40,241 bases of DNA, from contig CAILLM010000007.1 of the NCBI GenBank assembly GCA_903835075.1, positions 1-40,241 of the forward strand, read 5' to 3'. Source of the DNA: Candidatus Staskawiczbacteria bacterium (GTDB taxonomy: Bacteria; Patescibacteriota; Minisyncoccia; Minisyncoccales; Staskawiczbacteraceae). Below, piece after piece: positions 29,805-39,019 of this stretch (position 1 is its first letter; each line of letters starts with the position of its first letter). The position numbers and the translations under genes were made by a program. Below the pieces are notes generated by a model, which was not told the DNA's origin, did no database searches, and saw only the letters and a list, made by a program, of their open reading frames with translations.

Positions 29805-30248
29805 TTACTCCGATAATTCGCGCCTAACCTCAAGGTCAGAATCTCTCTTTTTTATCTTCTCTTTTTTATCGTATTTCTTCTTTCCTTTGGCTAATCCGAA
29901 TTCGAGTTTTATTCTACCATTATTGTCGTAAACTTTCAAGGGCACCAGTGAAAAACCTTTAGTTTTAGTCCGCCCCATCAAATAATCTATCTCTTTTTTG
30001 TTCAAAAGAACTTTGCGTGGACGTTCATCATTATAGTCAGCTCCTGCGTTATTTGGTTGGTAGGGAGGCACTTTTACACCCACTAAAAATGGTTCGCCAC
30101 GGTTAAAAGATACATAAGAAGCAGACAAATTAATATGTCCGGTTCTTATAGATTTTACTTCTTGGCCAAACAAAACCAGCCCTGCTTCAAATTTTTCTAG
30201 GATGGCATAGTCATAATCTGCTTTTTTGTTCTCCGAAAAAACTTTCAT
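29805..30248 (-). CDS. smpB: SsrA-binding protein SmpB
   Basis: Essential partner that carries tmRNA into stalled ribosomes. It contains the beta-barrel motifs KADYDYAILEKFEAGLVLFGQEVKSIRTGHINLSASYV and NDERPRKVLLNKKEIDYLMGRTKTKGFSLVPLKVYDNNGRIKLEFGLAKGKKKYDKKEKIKKRD. Length 147 is normal. The C-terminal tail that occupies the mRNA channel is basic as expected. It is immediately followed on the same strand by the ssrA gene, so protein and RNA partner are likely made from one transcript. Confidence 0.97.
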   Translation of the reverse strand: MKVFSENKKADYDYAILEKFEAGLVLFGQEVKSIRTGHINLSASYVSFNRGEPFLVGVKVPPYQPNNAGADYNDERPRKVLLNKKEIDYLMGRTKTKGFSLVPLKVYDNNGRIKLEFGLAKGKKKYDKKEKIKKRDSDLEVRRELSE

Positions 30249-30270
30249 AATGTTAGCTTTTTTACTGTGC

Positions 30271-30297
30271 CCGTCCGTAGCCTTGGCGAAGGAGGGT
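30271..30297. repeat. GC-rich palindromic element in the smpB upstream region
   Basis: On the minus strand it reads CCCTCCTTCGCCAAGGCTAC then GGACGG, with GCC/GGC and CC/GG arms, 23 bases before the smpB start. This form resembles a repeat I associate with Parcubacteria-type genomes. It is intergenic, unlike most other elements here. Confidence 0.6.
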
Positions 30298-30353
30298 TTT
30301 CAGAAAAGATTTTCATGTTTCTATATATATCATGTTATCACAAAAATTCATTC

Positions 30354-30382
30354 TTGACAACAAAAAATTATTGTGCTAATTT
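30354..30382 (+). promoter_or_regulatory. Promoter with extended -10 for the 30474 gene
   Basis: TTGACA (30354-30359), 17 bases, then TAATTT (30377-30382) preceded by TGC as an extended -10. Initiation near 30389 gives a leader of about 85 bases that includes AGGTT-TACG-AACCT (30396-30409) and AGGC-N6-GCCT (30422-30435) hairpins. Confidence 0.7.
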
Positions 30383-30392
30383 AAGAGCACAA
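30371..30392. promoter_or_regulatory. Operator-like inverted repeat straddling the -10 box
   Basis: TTGTGC-N10-GCACAA, perfectly symmetric half-sites exactly flanking the -10 element TAATTT. A third half-site GCACAA occurs downstream at about 30444-30449. The layout is that expected of a repressor site. The regulator is not identified. Confidence 0.55.
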
Positions 30393-30473
30393 AATAGGTT
30401 TACGAACCTTCACAATCTAAAAGGCAACTATGCCTGAAAAATAGCACAACCAACATTACAGAAAACATAAATC

Positions 30474-30827
30474 ATGAAAGCAACCTTTGCTCATGTCAAA
30501 TTAGACTGCATGTCAGGTGAAGTCGAAATTACAAATGCCGTACGGCATGCTCTCAAGTACACCGATATCGTTATTGTAGCATTAAGTCTAAACGAGAGTA
30601 GGCAACAGGCCTGGACCGGTATTTTCGTCGGTAGCAATATTTTGGGAATTGCACTGGAGCGAAAGCAAAGTTCTTTTTACAAAAAAGATATTGCAGAGTC
30701 TAGGAGGCTTGGCGTAGTGGCATTTAATGCAGGGTACCGGGAAGACGGCGTGGTTGCAGGCTATTTTAGGAATATTTTTGCCGAAAGTCATGACGTGCTG
30801 GAACTGACTCCAGTTCCTACGGAATAA
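30474..30827 (+). CDS. Orphan hypothetical protein
   Basis: A 117-residue, probably cytoplasmic alpha/beta protein with no recognised family. Codon use is less A/T-biased than in neighbours (GTC, GCC, CGG, CTG, ACC). It lies as a single-gene unit between a promoter with operator-like dyad and a strong terminator. The start MKATFAHVKLDC has no Shine-Dalgarno sequence in front. Together with 11754 and 27813 it forms a set of small, GC-richer, terminator-flanked genes. Function unknown. Confidence 0.6.
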   Translation: MKATFAHVKLDCMSGEVEITNAVRHALKYTDIVIVALSLNESRQQAWTGIFVGSNILGIALERKQSSFYKKDIAESRRLGVVAFNAGYREDGVVAGYFRNIFAESHDVLELTPVPTE

Positions 30828-30840
30828 TTGTTTTCATACG

Positions 30841-30879
30841 CGGGTGGCGGACACTATGTTCGTTCACCCGATTTTTTTT
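30841..30879 (+). terminator. Rho-independent terminator
   Basis: CGGGTG (30841-30846) pairs with CACCCG (30865-30870), with an inner CGGAC/GTTCG helix, then an eight-T run. Confidence 0.85.
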
Positions 30880-30894
30880 GCATTAAAAACCTTG

Positions 30895-30913
30895 CCCCAT
30901 AAGCTTATCGGGG
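30895..30913. repeat. Palindrome CCCC-ATAAGCTTAT-C-GGGG
   Basis: Ten-base perfect palindrome ATAAGCTTAT flanked by CCCC and GGGG with one unpaired C. The following T-run is weak (TTTAATTTT), so it may be a second, poor terminator or a regulatory dyad upstream of pyrH. Confidence 0.5.
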
Positions 30914-30954
30914 TTTAATTTTCTCTTAATCTATGTTAAATTAAACAAATATAT

Positions 30955-31641
30955 ATGCCAATAAAATCAAAAGAAACAATCATAATTTCATTGGGGGGCT
31001 CGGTAATGGCACCCGACGATATTGATGTAGGATTTTTAAAGAATTTTAAACATACCCTGTCAAAATATTTTGGTGACAAGAGGTTTTTTATTATCGTTGG
31101 TGGGGGGAAAATTGCCAGAGTTTATCAAAAAGCACTTTTAGAATTTGGTGCAAAAAATAATGATAGAGACTGGATTGGAATAAATGTTACCAAGCTTAAT
31201 GCAGAAGTTTTAAAGCAAGTTTTTGCAGGAGATTGCCATAAAGAAACTATTATTGATCCAAACAAAAAAATAAAGGCCAACAATAACGTTGTAGTGGGGG
31301 CAGGATGGAAGCCGGGTTGGTCAACAGATTATGACGCTGTTTTAATTGCCAAAAATCATAACATAAAAACAATAATTAACTTGAGTAATATTGATTATGT
31401 CTATGACAAAAATCCTTCTCATTACCCCGATGCAACACCTTTAAAAGAAATAGATTGGAAGAGCTTTAGTAGAATGATTGGAGACGTTTGGACCCCTGGG
31501 CTTTCAATGCCATTTGACCCACGAGCTTCAAAATTAGCTGCAAGTTTAAAGTTAAAAGTTGTAATAATAAATGGGAAAAAAATAGAACAACTTGAAAATT
31601 ATTTAGACGGTAAGCCATTTATTGGTACAGTTATTAATTAA
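30955..31641 (+). CDS. pyrH: UMP kinase, archaeal-type PyrH
   Basis: Phosphorylates UMP to UDP. The amino-acid-kinase fold shows IIISLGGSVMAP, FIIVGGGKIARVYQ, NVTKLNAEVLKQVF, VVVGAGWKPGWSTDYDAVLIA and INLSNIDYVYDKNP. The VGGGxIAR..Y and GWKPGxSTD forms look closer to archaeal PyrH than to the common bacterial type. Length 228 is also typical of the archaeal form. It starts a long plus-strand operon running to recO. Confidence 0.88.
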   Translation: MPIKSKETIIISLGGSVMAPDDIDVGFLKNFKHTLSKYFGDKRFFIIVGGGKIARVYQKALLEFGAKNNDRDWIGINVTKLNAEVLKQVFAGDCHKETIIDPNKKIKANNNVVVGAGWKPGWSTDYDAVLIAKNHNIKTIINLSNIDYVYDKNPSHYPDATPLKEIDWKSFSRMIGDVWTPGLSMPFDPRASKLAASLKLKVVIINGKKIEQLENYLDGKPFIGTVIN

Positions 31642-31649
31642 ATAATAAT

Positions 31650-32066
31650 ATGAAGAATAATTTTTTCTTAGCATTGATAATTGTTTTAGTAATATTATTA
31701 ATTATTGCAATAGCTGTAGGAGCAACTTTGTTTATAAATAAAAAAAATGTAGGAGAAAGGGTGGCTTTTGTTGTCTCTGATGAAATAAATGGGAGGGATA
31801 CAGAAATAGCCAGAATTGATTTTAGCAATTCCGTAACAGGAGAATTAAAGATAGTTAAATCAGGAGAAAGTTCTAAAAGATTAAAGATTGCTTGGGAAGA
31901 AATAAATAAAAAAACATCTTTATCGTATAATTCTGAAACGCAAGAAAATGGCAAATTAGTAATGTATTCAAAAACAACCAGTAAGAATCAAGAAGATTGG
32001 AAGTGGGCAGTATTCGATTATTTTCAAAAGAATTCTAAATTTGTTATAGATATAGAGAGATTTTAA
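31650..32066 (+). CDS. Hypothetical membrane-anchored protein
   Basis: A 138-residue protein with one N-terminal hydrophobic helix (about 5-29), likely an uncleaved anchor, followed by a small soluble domain with alternating strands outside the membrane. No motif is recognised. It lies nine bases after pyrH and three bases before argS, so it belongs to the same transcript. Confidence 0.65.
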   Translation: MKNNFFLALIIVLVILLIIAIAVGATLFINKKNVGERVAFVVSDEINGRDTEIARIDFSNSVTGELKIVKSGESSKRLKIAWEEINKKTSLSYNSETQENGKLVMYSKTTSKNQEDWKWAVFDYFQKNSKFVIDIERF

Positions 32067-32069
32067 AAA

Positions 32070-33725
32070 ATGATAAAAGACGATATTAAAAAAATAATAG
32101 AAAAAGCGATTGACGGGGAGCTCCCTGATTTTTCGGTTGAAATTCCTATAGAAAAAAAACGTGGGGATTATTCAACAAACGTTGCTTTAATTTTGGCTAA
32201 ACAATTAGGTAAAAATCCCGTTGAAATTGCTGAGTCTATAAAAGACAAAATTGGCGATAACAAGTTGTTTTCTAAAGTGGAAGTTGTGGCGCCTGGTTTT
32301 ATTAATTTTTTTATTGCAGATAATATTTTTATTGATATCTTAAAAAATGTTGATATAAATTATGGTAGGGGTAGGGAGTGGAAAAATAAAAAAGTTGTTA
32401 TTGACTATACAGATCCTAACCCGTTTAAAGAGTTTCATATAGGGCATTTAATGAGTAATGCAATTGGAGAGTCTCTATCTAGAATTTTTGAATTTCAGGG
32501 AGCAAGAATAAAAAGAGTTTGTTATCAGGGTGATGTTGGCATGCATGTAGCAAAAGCAATTTGGGGAAAAATAAATGGCGCAGAGGGTATCAGTTGGGGA
32601 GCAGCCTATGCATATGGTGCACAGGCCTTTGAAGAAGATGAGGGTTCAAAAAAAGATATAACAGAACTCAATAAAAAAATATTCAAAAAATCAGATGCTA
32701 AAATAAATGCATTATATGACGAGGGGAAAAAATCTAGTCTAAAACACTTTGACGAGATTTATAAAAAGTTAGACACCAAATTTGATTATTTTATTTTTGA
32801 AAGTCAGGTTATGGATATTGGAAAAAAGATTGTTGAGGATGGTTTGAAAAAAGGGATTTTTGAAAAAGGAGAAAATGGGGCAGTGATTTTTAAAGGTGAA
32901 AATTATGGTTTGCACACTAGGGTTTTTATAAATTCAGAAGGTTTGCCAACTTACGAAGCAAAAGATTTGGGGTTGGCTGAGGTTAAGTATAAAAAATATA
33001 AGTATGACAATTCGGTAGTTGTTACTGCGAATGAACAAAGCGATTATTTTAAAGTTATGCTTTGTGCAATGGGTAGGGTATTGCCAAAATTAGCAGAAAG
33101 AACAAAGCATATAAGTCACGGGATGCTAAGGTTGCCTGAAGGGAAAATGTCTTCTAGGACGGGAAAAGTTATTACAGGAGAATTGCTGATAGAAAAAGTT
33201 GAAGATTTGGTAAAAGAAAAAATTAAAGATAGAAACTTATCTGAACAAGAGGGAAAAGAAATTATAGGGGCGGTGGCAATTGGAGCTATAAAATATTCGG
33301 TACTGAAGCAGTCAACAGGCTCTGACATTATTTATGATTTTGATAAATCAATTTCTTTTGATGGAGATTCTGGCCCATATCTGCAATATGCATATACAAG
33401 GGCGCAATCTGTGCTGAGAAAGGCAAAAGACGAAGGCATAAAAATGAGTTTTAAAAAGATACCAAGTGAAATCACTCAACTTGAAAAAATGATAAGCAAT
33501 TTTCCAGAAATAGTAATTAGGGCAGAAAAAAGTTATGAACCTCATTTTATAGCACTTTATCTTACTGAGCTTGCTGGAGTATTTAACAATTATTATGCAA
33601 AAAATAAAATTGTAGACAAGGCAGATGAATTTTCTTCTTATAGGGCTGCGCTAGTTAATGCATTCTCTATAGTTATGAAAAATGGAATGTGTTTGTTGGG
33701 AATAAAAACATTAGAAAAAATGTAA
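32070..33725 (+). CDS. argS: Arginyl-tRNA synthetase
   Basis: Class I synthetase charging tRNA-Arg. The N-terminal additional domain is followed by VIDYTDPNPFKEFHIGHLMSN, with the HIGH motif at 123-126. KMSSRTG (359-365) is the KMSKS counterpart. The C-terminal helical DALR-type anticodon-binding domain ends the protein (SGPYLQYAYTRAQSVLRKA; ... FNNYYAKNKIVDK). Length 551 is normal. The stop overlaps the start of the next gene as TAATG. Confidence 0.97.
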   Translation: MIKDDIKKIIEKAIDGELPDFSVEIPIEKKRGDYSTNVALILAKQLGKNPVEIAESIKDKIGDNKLFSKVEVVAPGFINFFIADNIFIDILKNVDINYGRGREWKNKKVVIDYTDPNPFKEFHIGHLMSNAIGESLSRIFEFQGARIKRVCYQGDVGMHVAKAIWGKINGAEGISWGAAYAYGAQAFEEDEGSKKDITELNKKIFKKSDAKINALYDEGKKSSLKHFDEIYKKLDTKFDYFIFESQVMDIGKKIVEDGLKKGIFEKGENGAVIFKGENYGLHTRVFINSEGLPTYEAKDLGLAEVKYKKYKYDNSVVVTANEQSDYFKVMLCAMGRVLPKLAERTKHISHGMLRLPEGKMSSRTGKVITGELLIEKVEDLVKEKIKDRNLSEQEGKEIIGAVAIGAIKYSVLKQSTGSDIIYDFDKSISFDGDSGPYLQYAYTRAQSVLRKAKDEGIKMSFKKIPSEITQLEKMISNFPEIVIRAEKSYEPHFIALYLTELAGVFNNYYAKNKIVDKADEFSSYRAALVNAFSIVMKNGMCLLGIKTLEKM

Positions 33726-34297
33726 TGAAATTAAAAAATAAATATTACATAATGCGGCATGGGCAGGCAAAGTCTAACGTTAAGGCAATGTGTTCTTGTT
33801 GGCCAGAAAAATTTCATAATCCGCTTACCACAAAAGGAAAACAAGAAGTTAAAGATTCAATTAAAAAATTTAAAGATAAAGGAAATACAGTTGATCTAAT
33901 TTTTGCTTCGCCATTGTTAAGAGCTCAGCAAACAGCGGAAATTGTTGAAAAATTTTTTGGTGTAAAACATAAAACTGATAAAAGATTGCGCGAAATTGAT
34001 TTTGGTAAATTCAATAATAGAAAACTTGAAGCAATGTGGAAGTCATTTAAAAGTGAGAAAGAAAGAATCAATACCAGAAAAGACGGGGAGGAAACTTACA
34101 AAGAGATTTCAAAAAGAATGACAGAATCTTTAAAAGATATAGACAAAAAATATAAAGGTAAAAATATTATGATAATAAGTCATGAGGGACCGCTAGGATT
34201 GTTGCAGTCAAAAGTTTCTGGCCTTTCTTTAGAAGAATCTATAAACATTCCTTTAGAAAAAAGAATTCATAAAGCAGAAATAAGAGAACTAAACTAA
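33725..34297 (+). CDS. Histidine phosphatase superfamily protein
   Basis: Phosphoglycerate-mutase-like phosphatase. RHGQAKSN holds the catalytic His12, followed by FASPLLRAQQTAEIV, REIDFGKFNN and the second catalytic IISHEGP. Length 190 is usual for single-domain members. An upstream TTG-type frame start exists, but ATG 33725 overlaps the argS stop by one base and gives a proper N-terminus (MKLKNKYYIMRHG). Substrate unknown. It lies between two tRNA synthetase genes. Confidence 0.9.
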   Translation: MKLKNKYYIMRHGQAKSNVKAMCSCWPEKFHNPLTTKGKQEVKDSIKKFKDKGNTVDLIFASPLLRAQQTAEIVEKFFGVKHKTDKRLREIDFGKFNNRKLEAMWKSFKSEKERINTRKDGEETYKEISKRMTESLKDIDKKYKGKNIMIISHEGPLGLLQSKVSGLSLEESINIPLEKRIHKAEIRELN

Positions 34298-34298
34298 T

Positions 34299-37175
34299 AT
34301 GCCATATAATTATTCGGAAGAAGAAAATAAAATATTACAATTTTGGCAAGAAAATAAAATTTTCGAGAAGTCTTTAGAGCAAACCCTTCGGCCAGCTCAG
34401 GGCAGGCGAAAAGACTTTGTATTTTTTGATGGTCCTCCATTTGCTACTGGTGCTCCGCATTATGGCCACTTGCTTCAAAGCGTAATTAAAGATGCAATTC
34501 CCAGATATAAAACTATGAGGGGTTTTTATGTTGCCCGTCAATGGGGTTGGGATTGCCATGGTTTGCCAATTGAAAACATTGTTGAGAAAGAATTGGGCAC
34601 AAAATCTAAAAAAGATATTGTAGCAATGGGAGTTAAAAAATTTAATGACTTGTGTCGAGATAAAATTTTTACTTTTATAAATGAGTGGGAAGAAGTCATC
34701 CCTCGTTTTGGAAGGTGGGCAGATATGGAAAAACCATACAAAACAATGGATTTTGAGTATATGCAGTCAGAATGGTGGGCATTTAAAGAATTGTATAAAA
34801 AGGGGCTTATATATGAAGATTACAGGTCTATGCACATTTGCCCAAGGTGCGAAACAACATTAAGCCAGGGAGAAGTTGCCGAGGGTTATAAAGATATTAA
34901 AGATTTGTCAGCTACAGCAAGGTTTGAAATAATTGGTGAGCCAAACTCTTATTTTTTGGCATGGACAACAACTCCATGGACTTTGATTGGAAATGCTGCC
35001 TTGGCGGTTGGTGCAGATATAAATTATATAAAAGCTAAAATTGGTGAAGATGTTTTTGTTGTAGCAGAAAGTAGGGCTAGTGAGGTTTTTGGTGATAAGA
35101 CGTATGAAATTTTAGAAACGCTAAATGGGAAAAATTTGGTTGGGCTAGAATACAAACCTATATTTGATTATTACTCTAAAGACGCAGGTTTAAAAAATAA
35201 AGAAAATGGTTGGAAAGTTTATGCAGGTGACTTTGTAAATACAGAAGATGGAACAGGAATTGTGCACATAGCACCTGCTTTTGGAGCAGATGATATGGCT
35301 CTTGGCAAAAAAGAAAACTTGCCATTTATTCAGCATGTAAAAATGGATGGCACAATGACGCAAGAAAATGGAGAATTTTCTGGTCTTGATCTTAAGCCTC
35401 GCGCAAAAAACAAGCCTGAAGAAATTCGTGAAGCAGATTTAACCATTGTTCGTTATTTAGAAGAAAATGGATTGTTGTTTAAATACGATAAATATGAGCA
35501 CTCTTATCCTCATTGTTGGAGGTGTGATACTGCATTATTAAATTATGCTACCAGCTCTTGGTTTGTTGCAGTAGAAAAAATAAAACCTGAATTATTAAAA
35601 AATGCTAAAAATATCAATTGGTCGCCTGCCCACATAAAAGAGGGGAGGTTCGGTCAATGGCTGGTGGGAGCACGGGATTGGTCAATTTCGCGCCAGCGTT
35701 TTTGGGCAAATACAATTCCCGTTTGGAGATGTGACAAATGTAAAAAAGAAATTGTTTTTGCCTCAGCTAACGAGCTTGAAAAAGCTAGTGGAATAAAAGT
35801 TAATGACTTGCATAAAGATGTAGTTGATGAAGTTATTTTTAATTGTAGTTGTGGCGGTAAAATGGCTAGGGTCCCAGATGTATTAGACACTTGGTTCGAT
35901 TCTGGGTCTGTACCTTTTGCATCACTTCATTACCCAGTAGAAAATAAAAATAATTTAAAAAAGCGTTTACCAGCAGATTTTATTGGTGAAGCTCAAGATC
36001 AAACTAGGGCATGGTTTTATTACCAGCATGTTTTGGTGGGAGCATTGTTTGGTACAGAAGCTTTCAAAAATTGTATTGTAACAGGAATTGTGTTGGCAGA
36101 AGACGGTAAAAAAATGTCTAAAAAATTAAAGAACTATCCTGATCCAACAGCTGTTATGGAAAAATATGGAGCAGATGCAATGCGTTTTTATATGTTAAAT
36201 TCTCCAGTAGTTCAGGCTGAAAATTTATCTTTTTCTGAAAAAGGAGTTGACGAAATAGCTAAGAAAAATATAAGCAGATTATATAATGTTTTAGCTTTTT
36301 ATGAATTATATGCCGATGGCACAGTTGCTAGCGACAAAAGTAATAATATTCTTGATAAATGGATTCTTTCACGCCTTGGAGAATTAATAAAAATTTCAAC
36401 TGATGGTTATGAGTCATATAAGGTTGACATTGCTGTGCGACCTATTATAGATTTTATAGATGACTTTTCAGCTTGGTATTTAAGGAGAAGTAGAGAAAGG
36501 TTTAAAGAAGATGATAATGATAAGAAAGATGCTTTGGCGACTTTAAGATATGTTTTGCATGTAACTTCAAAAATCATAGCTCCATGTATGCCATTTTTTG
36601 CAGAATATATTTTTCAAAAAACGCGTGACCCTAAAAACAGAGAAAGCGTTCACTTAGAAGATTGGCCGAGTCTAATGAAATCAGACGTTGATTTAATTAT
36701 AGAGATGTCAGAGGCCAGAGAAATAGTGAACTTAGCCTTAGCAGAGCGCTCAAATGTAGGAATAAAAGTCAAACAACCCCTTGCCCTTCTTAGAGTAAAA
36801 AATATTAATTCTAAAATTAAAAATAACAAAGAATTACTAGAGGTGATAAAGGCGGAAACAAATATTAAAAATGTTATTTTTGATGCAACGATTGTTAACG
36901 AAGTAGAGCTGGACATCAATATAACACCGGAGTTAGAAGAGGAGTGGCTGATTAGAGAAATAGTAAGGGCTGTTCAAGAAGAGAGAAAAGAACAAAAATT
37001 AATTCCACAGGATAAAATTTCTGTTAAGCTAGTTGTGCCCCAGAAAGAAAAATTAATAATAGAGAAAAACAGAGGTCTTTTGTTAAAAGAGTTTAGGGCA
37101 ACAGAAATTTTTGTAGAAGAATCTGTGGCATCTGATGGTCAAAAATATTTAATAAAAATTAGTGTTGTAAAGTAA
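34299..37175 (+). CDS. ileS: Isoleucyl-tRNA synthetase
   Basis: Class I synthetase with editing domain. The HIGH-like HYGH motif is at 54-57 in FFDGPPFATGAPHYGHLL; the CP1 editing region contains LAWTTTPWTLIGNAALAVG and GTGIVHIAPAFGADD; KMSKK lies at about 605-609. Zinc-type pairs CPRC and CWRC are also visible. Length 958 is normal. Residues 29-36 (TLRPAQGR) form an insert before the first conserved strand, encoded by a palindromic element shared with uvrB. It overlaps the next gene as TAATG. Confidence 0.97.
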   Translation: MPYNYSEEENKILQFWQENKIFEKSLEQTLRPAQGRRKDFVFFDGPPFATGAPHYGHLLQSVIKDAIPRYKTMRGFYVARQWGWDCHGLPIENIVEKELGTKSKKDIVAMGVKKFNDLCRDKIFTFINEWEEVIPRFGRWADMEKPYKTMDFEYMQSEWWAFKELYKKGLIYEDYRSMHICPRCETTLSQGEVAEGYKDIKDLSATARFEIIGEPNSYFLAWTTTPWTLIGNAALAVGADINYIKAKIGEDVFVVAESRASEVFGDKTYEILETLNGKNLVGLEYKPIFDYYSKDAGLKNKENGWKVYAGDFVNTEDGTGIVHIAPAFGADDMALGKKENLPFIQHVKMDGTMTQENGEFSGLDLKPRAKNKPEEIREADLTIVRYLEENGLLFKYDKYEHSYPHCWRCDTALLNYATSSWFVAVEKIKPELLKNAKNINWSPAHIKEGRFGQWLVGARDWSISRQRFWANTIPVWRCDKCKKEIVFASANELEKASGIKVNDLHKDVVDEVIFNCSCGGKMARVPDVLDTWFDSGSVPFASLHYPVENKNNLKKRLPADFIGEAQDQTRAWFYYQHVLVGALFGTEAFKNCIVTGIVLAEDGKKMSKKLKNYPDPTAVMEKYGADAMRFYMLNSPVVQAENLSFSEKGVDEIAKKNISRLYNVLAFYELYADGTVASDKSNNILDKWILSRLGELIKISTDGYESYKVDIAVRPIIDFIDDFSAWYLRRSRERFKEDDNDKKDALATLRYVLHVTSKIIAPCMPFFAEYIFQKTRDPKNRESVHLEDWPSLMKSDVDLIIEMSEAREIVNLALAERSNVGIKVKQPLALLRVKNINSKIKNNKELLEVIKAETNIKNVIFDATIVNEVELDINITPELEEEWLIREIVRAVQEERKEQKLIPQDKISVKLVVPQKEKLIIEKNRGLLLKEFRATEIFVEESVASDGQKYLIKISVVK
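34384..34406 (+). repeat. CCCTTCG-type palindromic element inserted in ileS
   Basis: Begins CCCTTCGGCCAGCTCAGGG and ends CAGG; differs from the uvrB copy (17175-17197) at two of 23 positions. Read here as LRPAQG, in a different frame from the uvrB copy. Confidence 0.85.
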
Positions 37176-38272
37176 TGAATATGGATTTGTCATTGTTAAA
37201 AAATATAGATTTTACTAACAGAGATAATATTTTATTTTTAGTTATAGTTCTTATTATATTTGTTGTTGCGGTTTCAATTTTTATCATAATTTTTACAAAA
37301 ATTATGAAAATGTTGAAAAAAATAATTGATAAATTTTTTAGTAAATATATTAAAAAATCAAAACAAAAAAAACCAGAAAATTTGTTACAGAGTACAGAAG
37401 AGAAAAAAGAAGAACCTAGTCCCAAAAATGTAGCAATGGGTAATGTGAGTAATTTACCTAATGGAAATAAAGAAAACAGCGAAGACTCAAAAAATGATTC
37501 TTCAAAAAAAGATGAATCTGCAGGTTTGTCAAAACCTAAGAGCGTGCAAGAATCGGGTGGAAAAATAAGTTTTAAAATTGGGGAGAATAAAACAGATAGT
37601 AAAAGTAAAACACAAGAAACTTATAAGCAAAAAGAAGACAAGAGCATTGCTGAGCATTTGGGAAAATTAAAGGCTAATCCAGATGAGAATAAAGATACGT
37701 TGGCGTCAAAAATGCCCTCAAGAACCGAAGTGCCAGAAGACGTTGCTAGGTTTGAAAAAATAAAAATACCTCAAAGAATGGTTCTTTCGGTTGATAAGGA
37801 GGTTAGGGAGGATGGCTTGGTTGGCGGCACTGGGAAAAGAGATGTTTTTGGTGAGATACCAAATAAAAAGCCGTTAGCAGACAAAAAAGAGCCAGACAAT
37901 AAAGAGGTTTTTAAAAAAGGGTTAAAACAAATAACTTCAAAAAGTTCTAATAAGTCGATAAGTTCCGATAAGTCAATTTTTGAAGGTAAGCCAGAGGTCT
38001 CTAGGATAAAATTAGCTTATAAGGTTAGGATGGACCCAAAGGTCTGGCAAGCAGGTAGGGCAGTTGGCTTACAGCTAAGTCCCGTAGAAAGATCAAATTT
38101 GGTAAAAGAAGTTTTTTCGCCAAAACTTGGGACTAGTATATCTAAAAAAGATTTACAAACAAGTTTGAGGCAACTTAACCGAAAAATGCTTAACACAACG
38201 AATGATCCCAAAACTCATGAAAAAATCAGAAAAGAAATAAAGTTTTTTAAAAAAATTGGCGGCGTAAAATGA
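37175..38272 (+). CDS. Hypothetical membrane-anchored protein with long disordered linker
   Basis: A 365-residue protein with one membrane helix (about 19-41) and a very basic juxtamembrane stretch, so the bulk is probably cytoplasmic. Residues about 65-280 are low-complexity, Lys/Ser/Glu/Asp-rich and likely disordered. The last approx. 85 residues (KLAYKVRMDPKVWQAGRAVGLQLSPVERSNLVKEVFSPKLGTSISKKDLQTSLRQLNRKML) form a helical domain. No family is recognised. It overlaps ileS by one base and recO by four bases (ATGA), so it is embedded in the operon. Confidence 0.7.
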   Translation: MNMDLSLLKNIDFTNRDNILFLVIVLIIFVVAVSIFIIIFTKIMKMLKKIIDKFFSKYIKKSKQKKPENLLQSTEEKKEEPSPKNVAMGNVSNLPNGNKENSEDSKNDSSKKDESAGLSKPKSVQESGGKISFKIGENKTDSKSKTQETYKQKEDKSIAEHLGKLKANPDENKDTLASKMPSRTEVPEDVARFEKIKIPQRMVLSVDKEVREDGLVGGTGKRDVFGEIPNKKPLADKKEPDNKEVFKKGLKQITSKSSNKSISSDKSIFEGKPEVSRIKLAYKVRMDPKVWQAGRAVGLQLSPVERSNLVKEVFSPKLGTSISKKDLQTSLRQLNRKMLNTTNDPKTHEKIRKEIKFFKKIGGVK

Positions 38273-39003
38273 CAACACGATACAAAACCCGAGCCATTGT
38301 TTTTAGGAGGGAGAATGTAAATGAAGCTGATAGAAATTTTTCCGTTTTTACTGATGATTTTGGGCAATTAGATATTTTTGCCAAAGCAATACGAAAGATT
38401 GTTTCCAAATTAAGAAATGGCATTGATATTTTCTTTTTATCAGAAATAGAATTTATACAAGGAAAAAGCAGAAAAACTCTTACTGATGCAAACACAATAA
38501 AAAGATTTGATAATATATTGAGCGACCCTGAAAGATTTAATATTGCCACAGATATTGGGGAAGTGATGGGTGTTTTTATAAAAGGACAGGAGCAAGACCA
38601 AGAATTGTTTAATTTGTTGGAAGAGTCGTTTTGTAAATTGGATGATAACAATTTGCAAAATGGAAAATATTTTTTGGTGTATTATTATTTTTTATGGAAT
38701 ATATTTTCTTTGTTAGGATATCACTCTGAGGTTAAAAATTGCGCAAGTTGTCACGGGAATTTAATTCCAAGCCAAGTTTATTTTTCGGGCAAAGATGGGG
38801 GAGTTATTTGTGAAGATTGTTTTAAAAAAGAGACAGATTCTTCTAATTATGCACAAAAAATAAATTCTGATGTTGTAAAAATATTAAGAATTATTTTATC
38901 TAAAGATTGGCAAACGTTGTCTAAATTAAAAATTGAACCATTAACTAAAAAATTATTATTAGATGTTTCGCAGAATGCAATTAGAGCATTTTGTCCAAAT
39001 TAA
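38269..39003 (+). CDS. recO: DNA repair protein RecO
   Basis: Recombination mediator that loads RecA with RecR. The N-terminal OB-fold reads YKTRAIVFRRENVNEADRNFSVFTDDFGQLDIFAKAIRK. A zinc motif is formed by Cys158, Cys161, Cys181 and Cys184. Length 244 is normal. Overlap with the upstream gene (ATGA) indicates coupled translation. Confidence 0.93.
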   Translation: MTTRYKTRAIVFRRENVNEADRNFSVFTDDFGQLDIFAKAIRKIVSKLRNGIDIFFLSEIEFIQGKSRKTLTDANTIKRFDNILSDPERFNIATDIGEVMGVFIKGQEQDQELFNLLEESFCKLDDNNLQNGKYFLVYYYFLWNIFSLLGYHSEVKNCASCHGNLIPSQVYFSGKDGGVICEDCFKKETDSSNYAQKINSDVVKILRIILSKDWQTLSKLKIEPLTKKLLLDVSQNAIRAFCPN

Positions 39004-39019
39004 TTATTAAAAAATAAAA

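Noticed and set aside
29707-29931. Plus-strand frame of 74 codons over the tmRNA/smpB region
   Set aside because: It overlaps tmRNA, whose helices and tag are convincing, and reads antisense into smpB.
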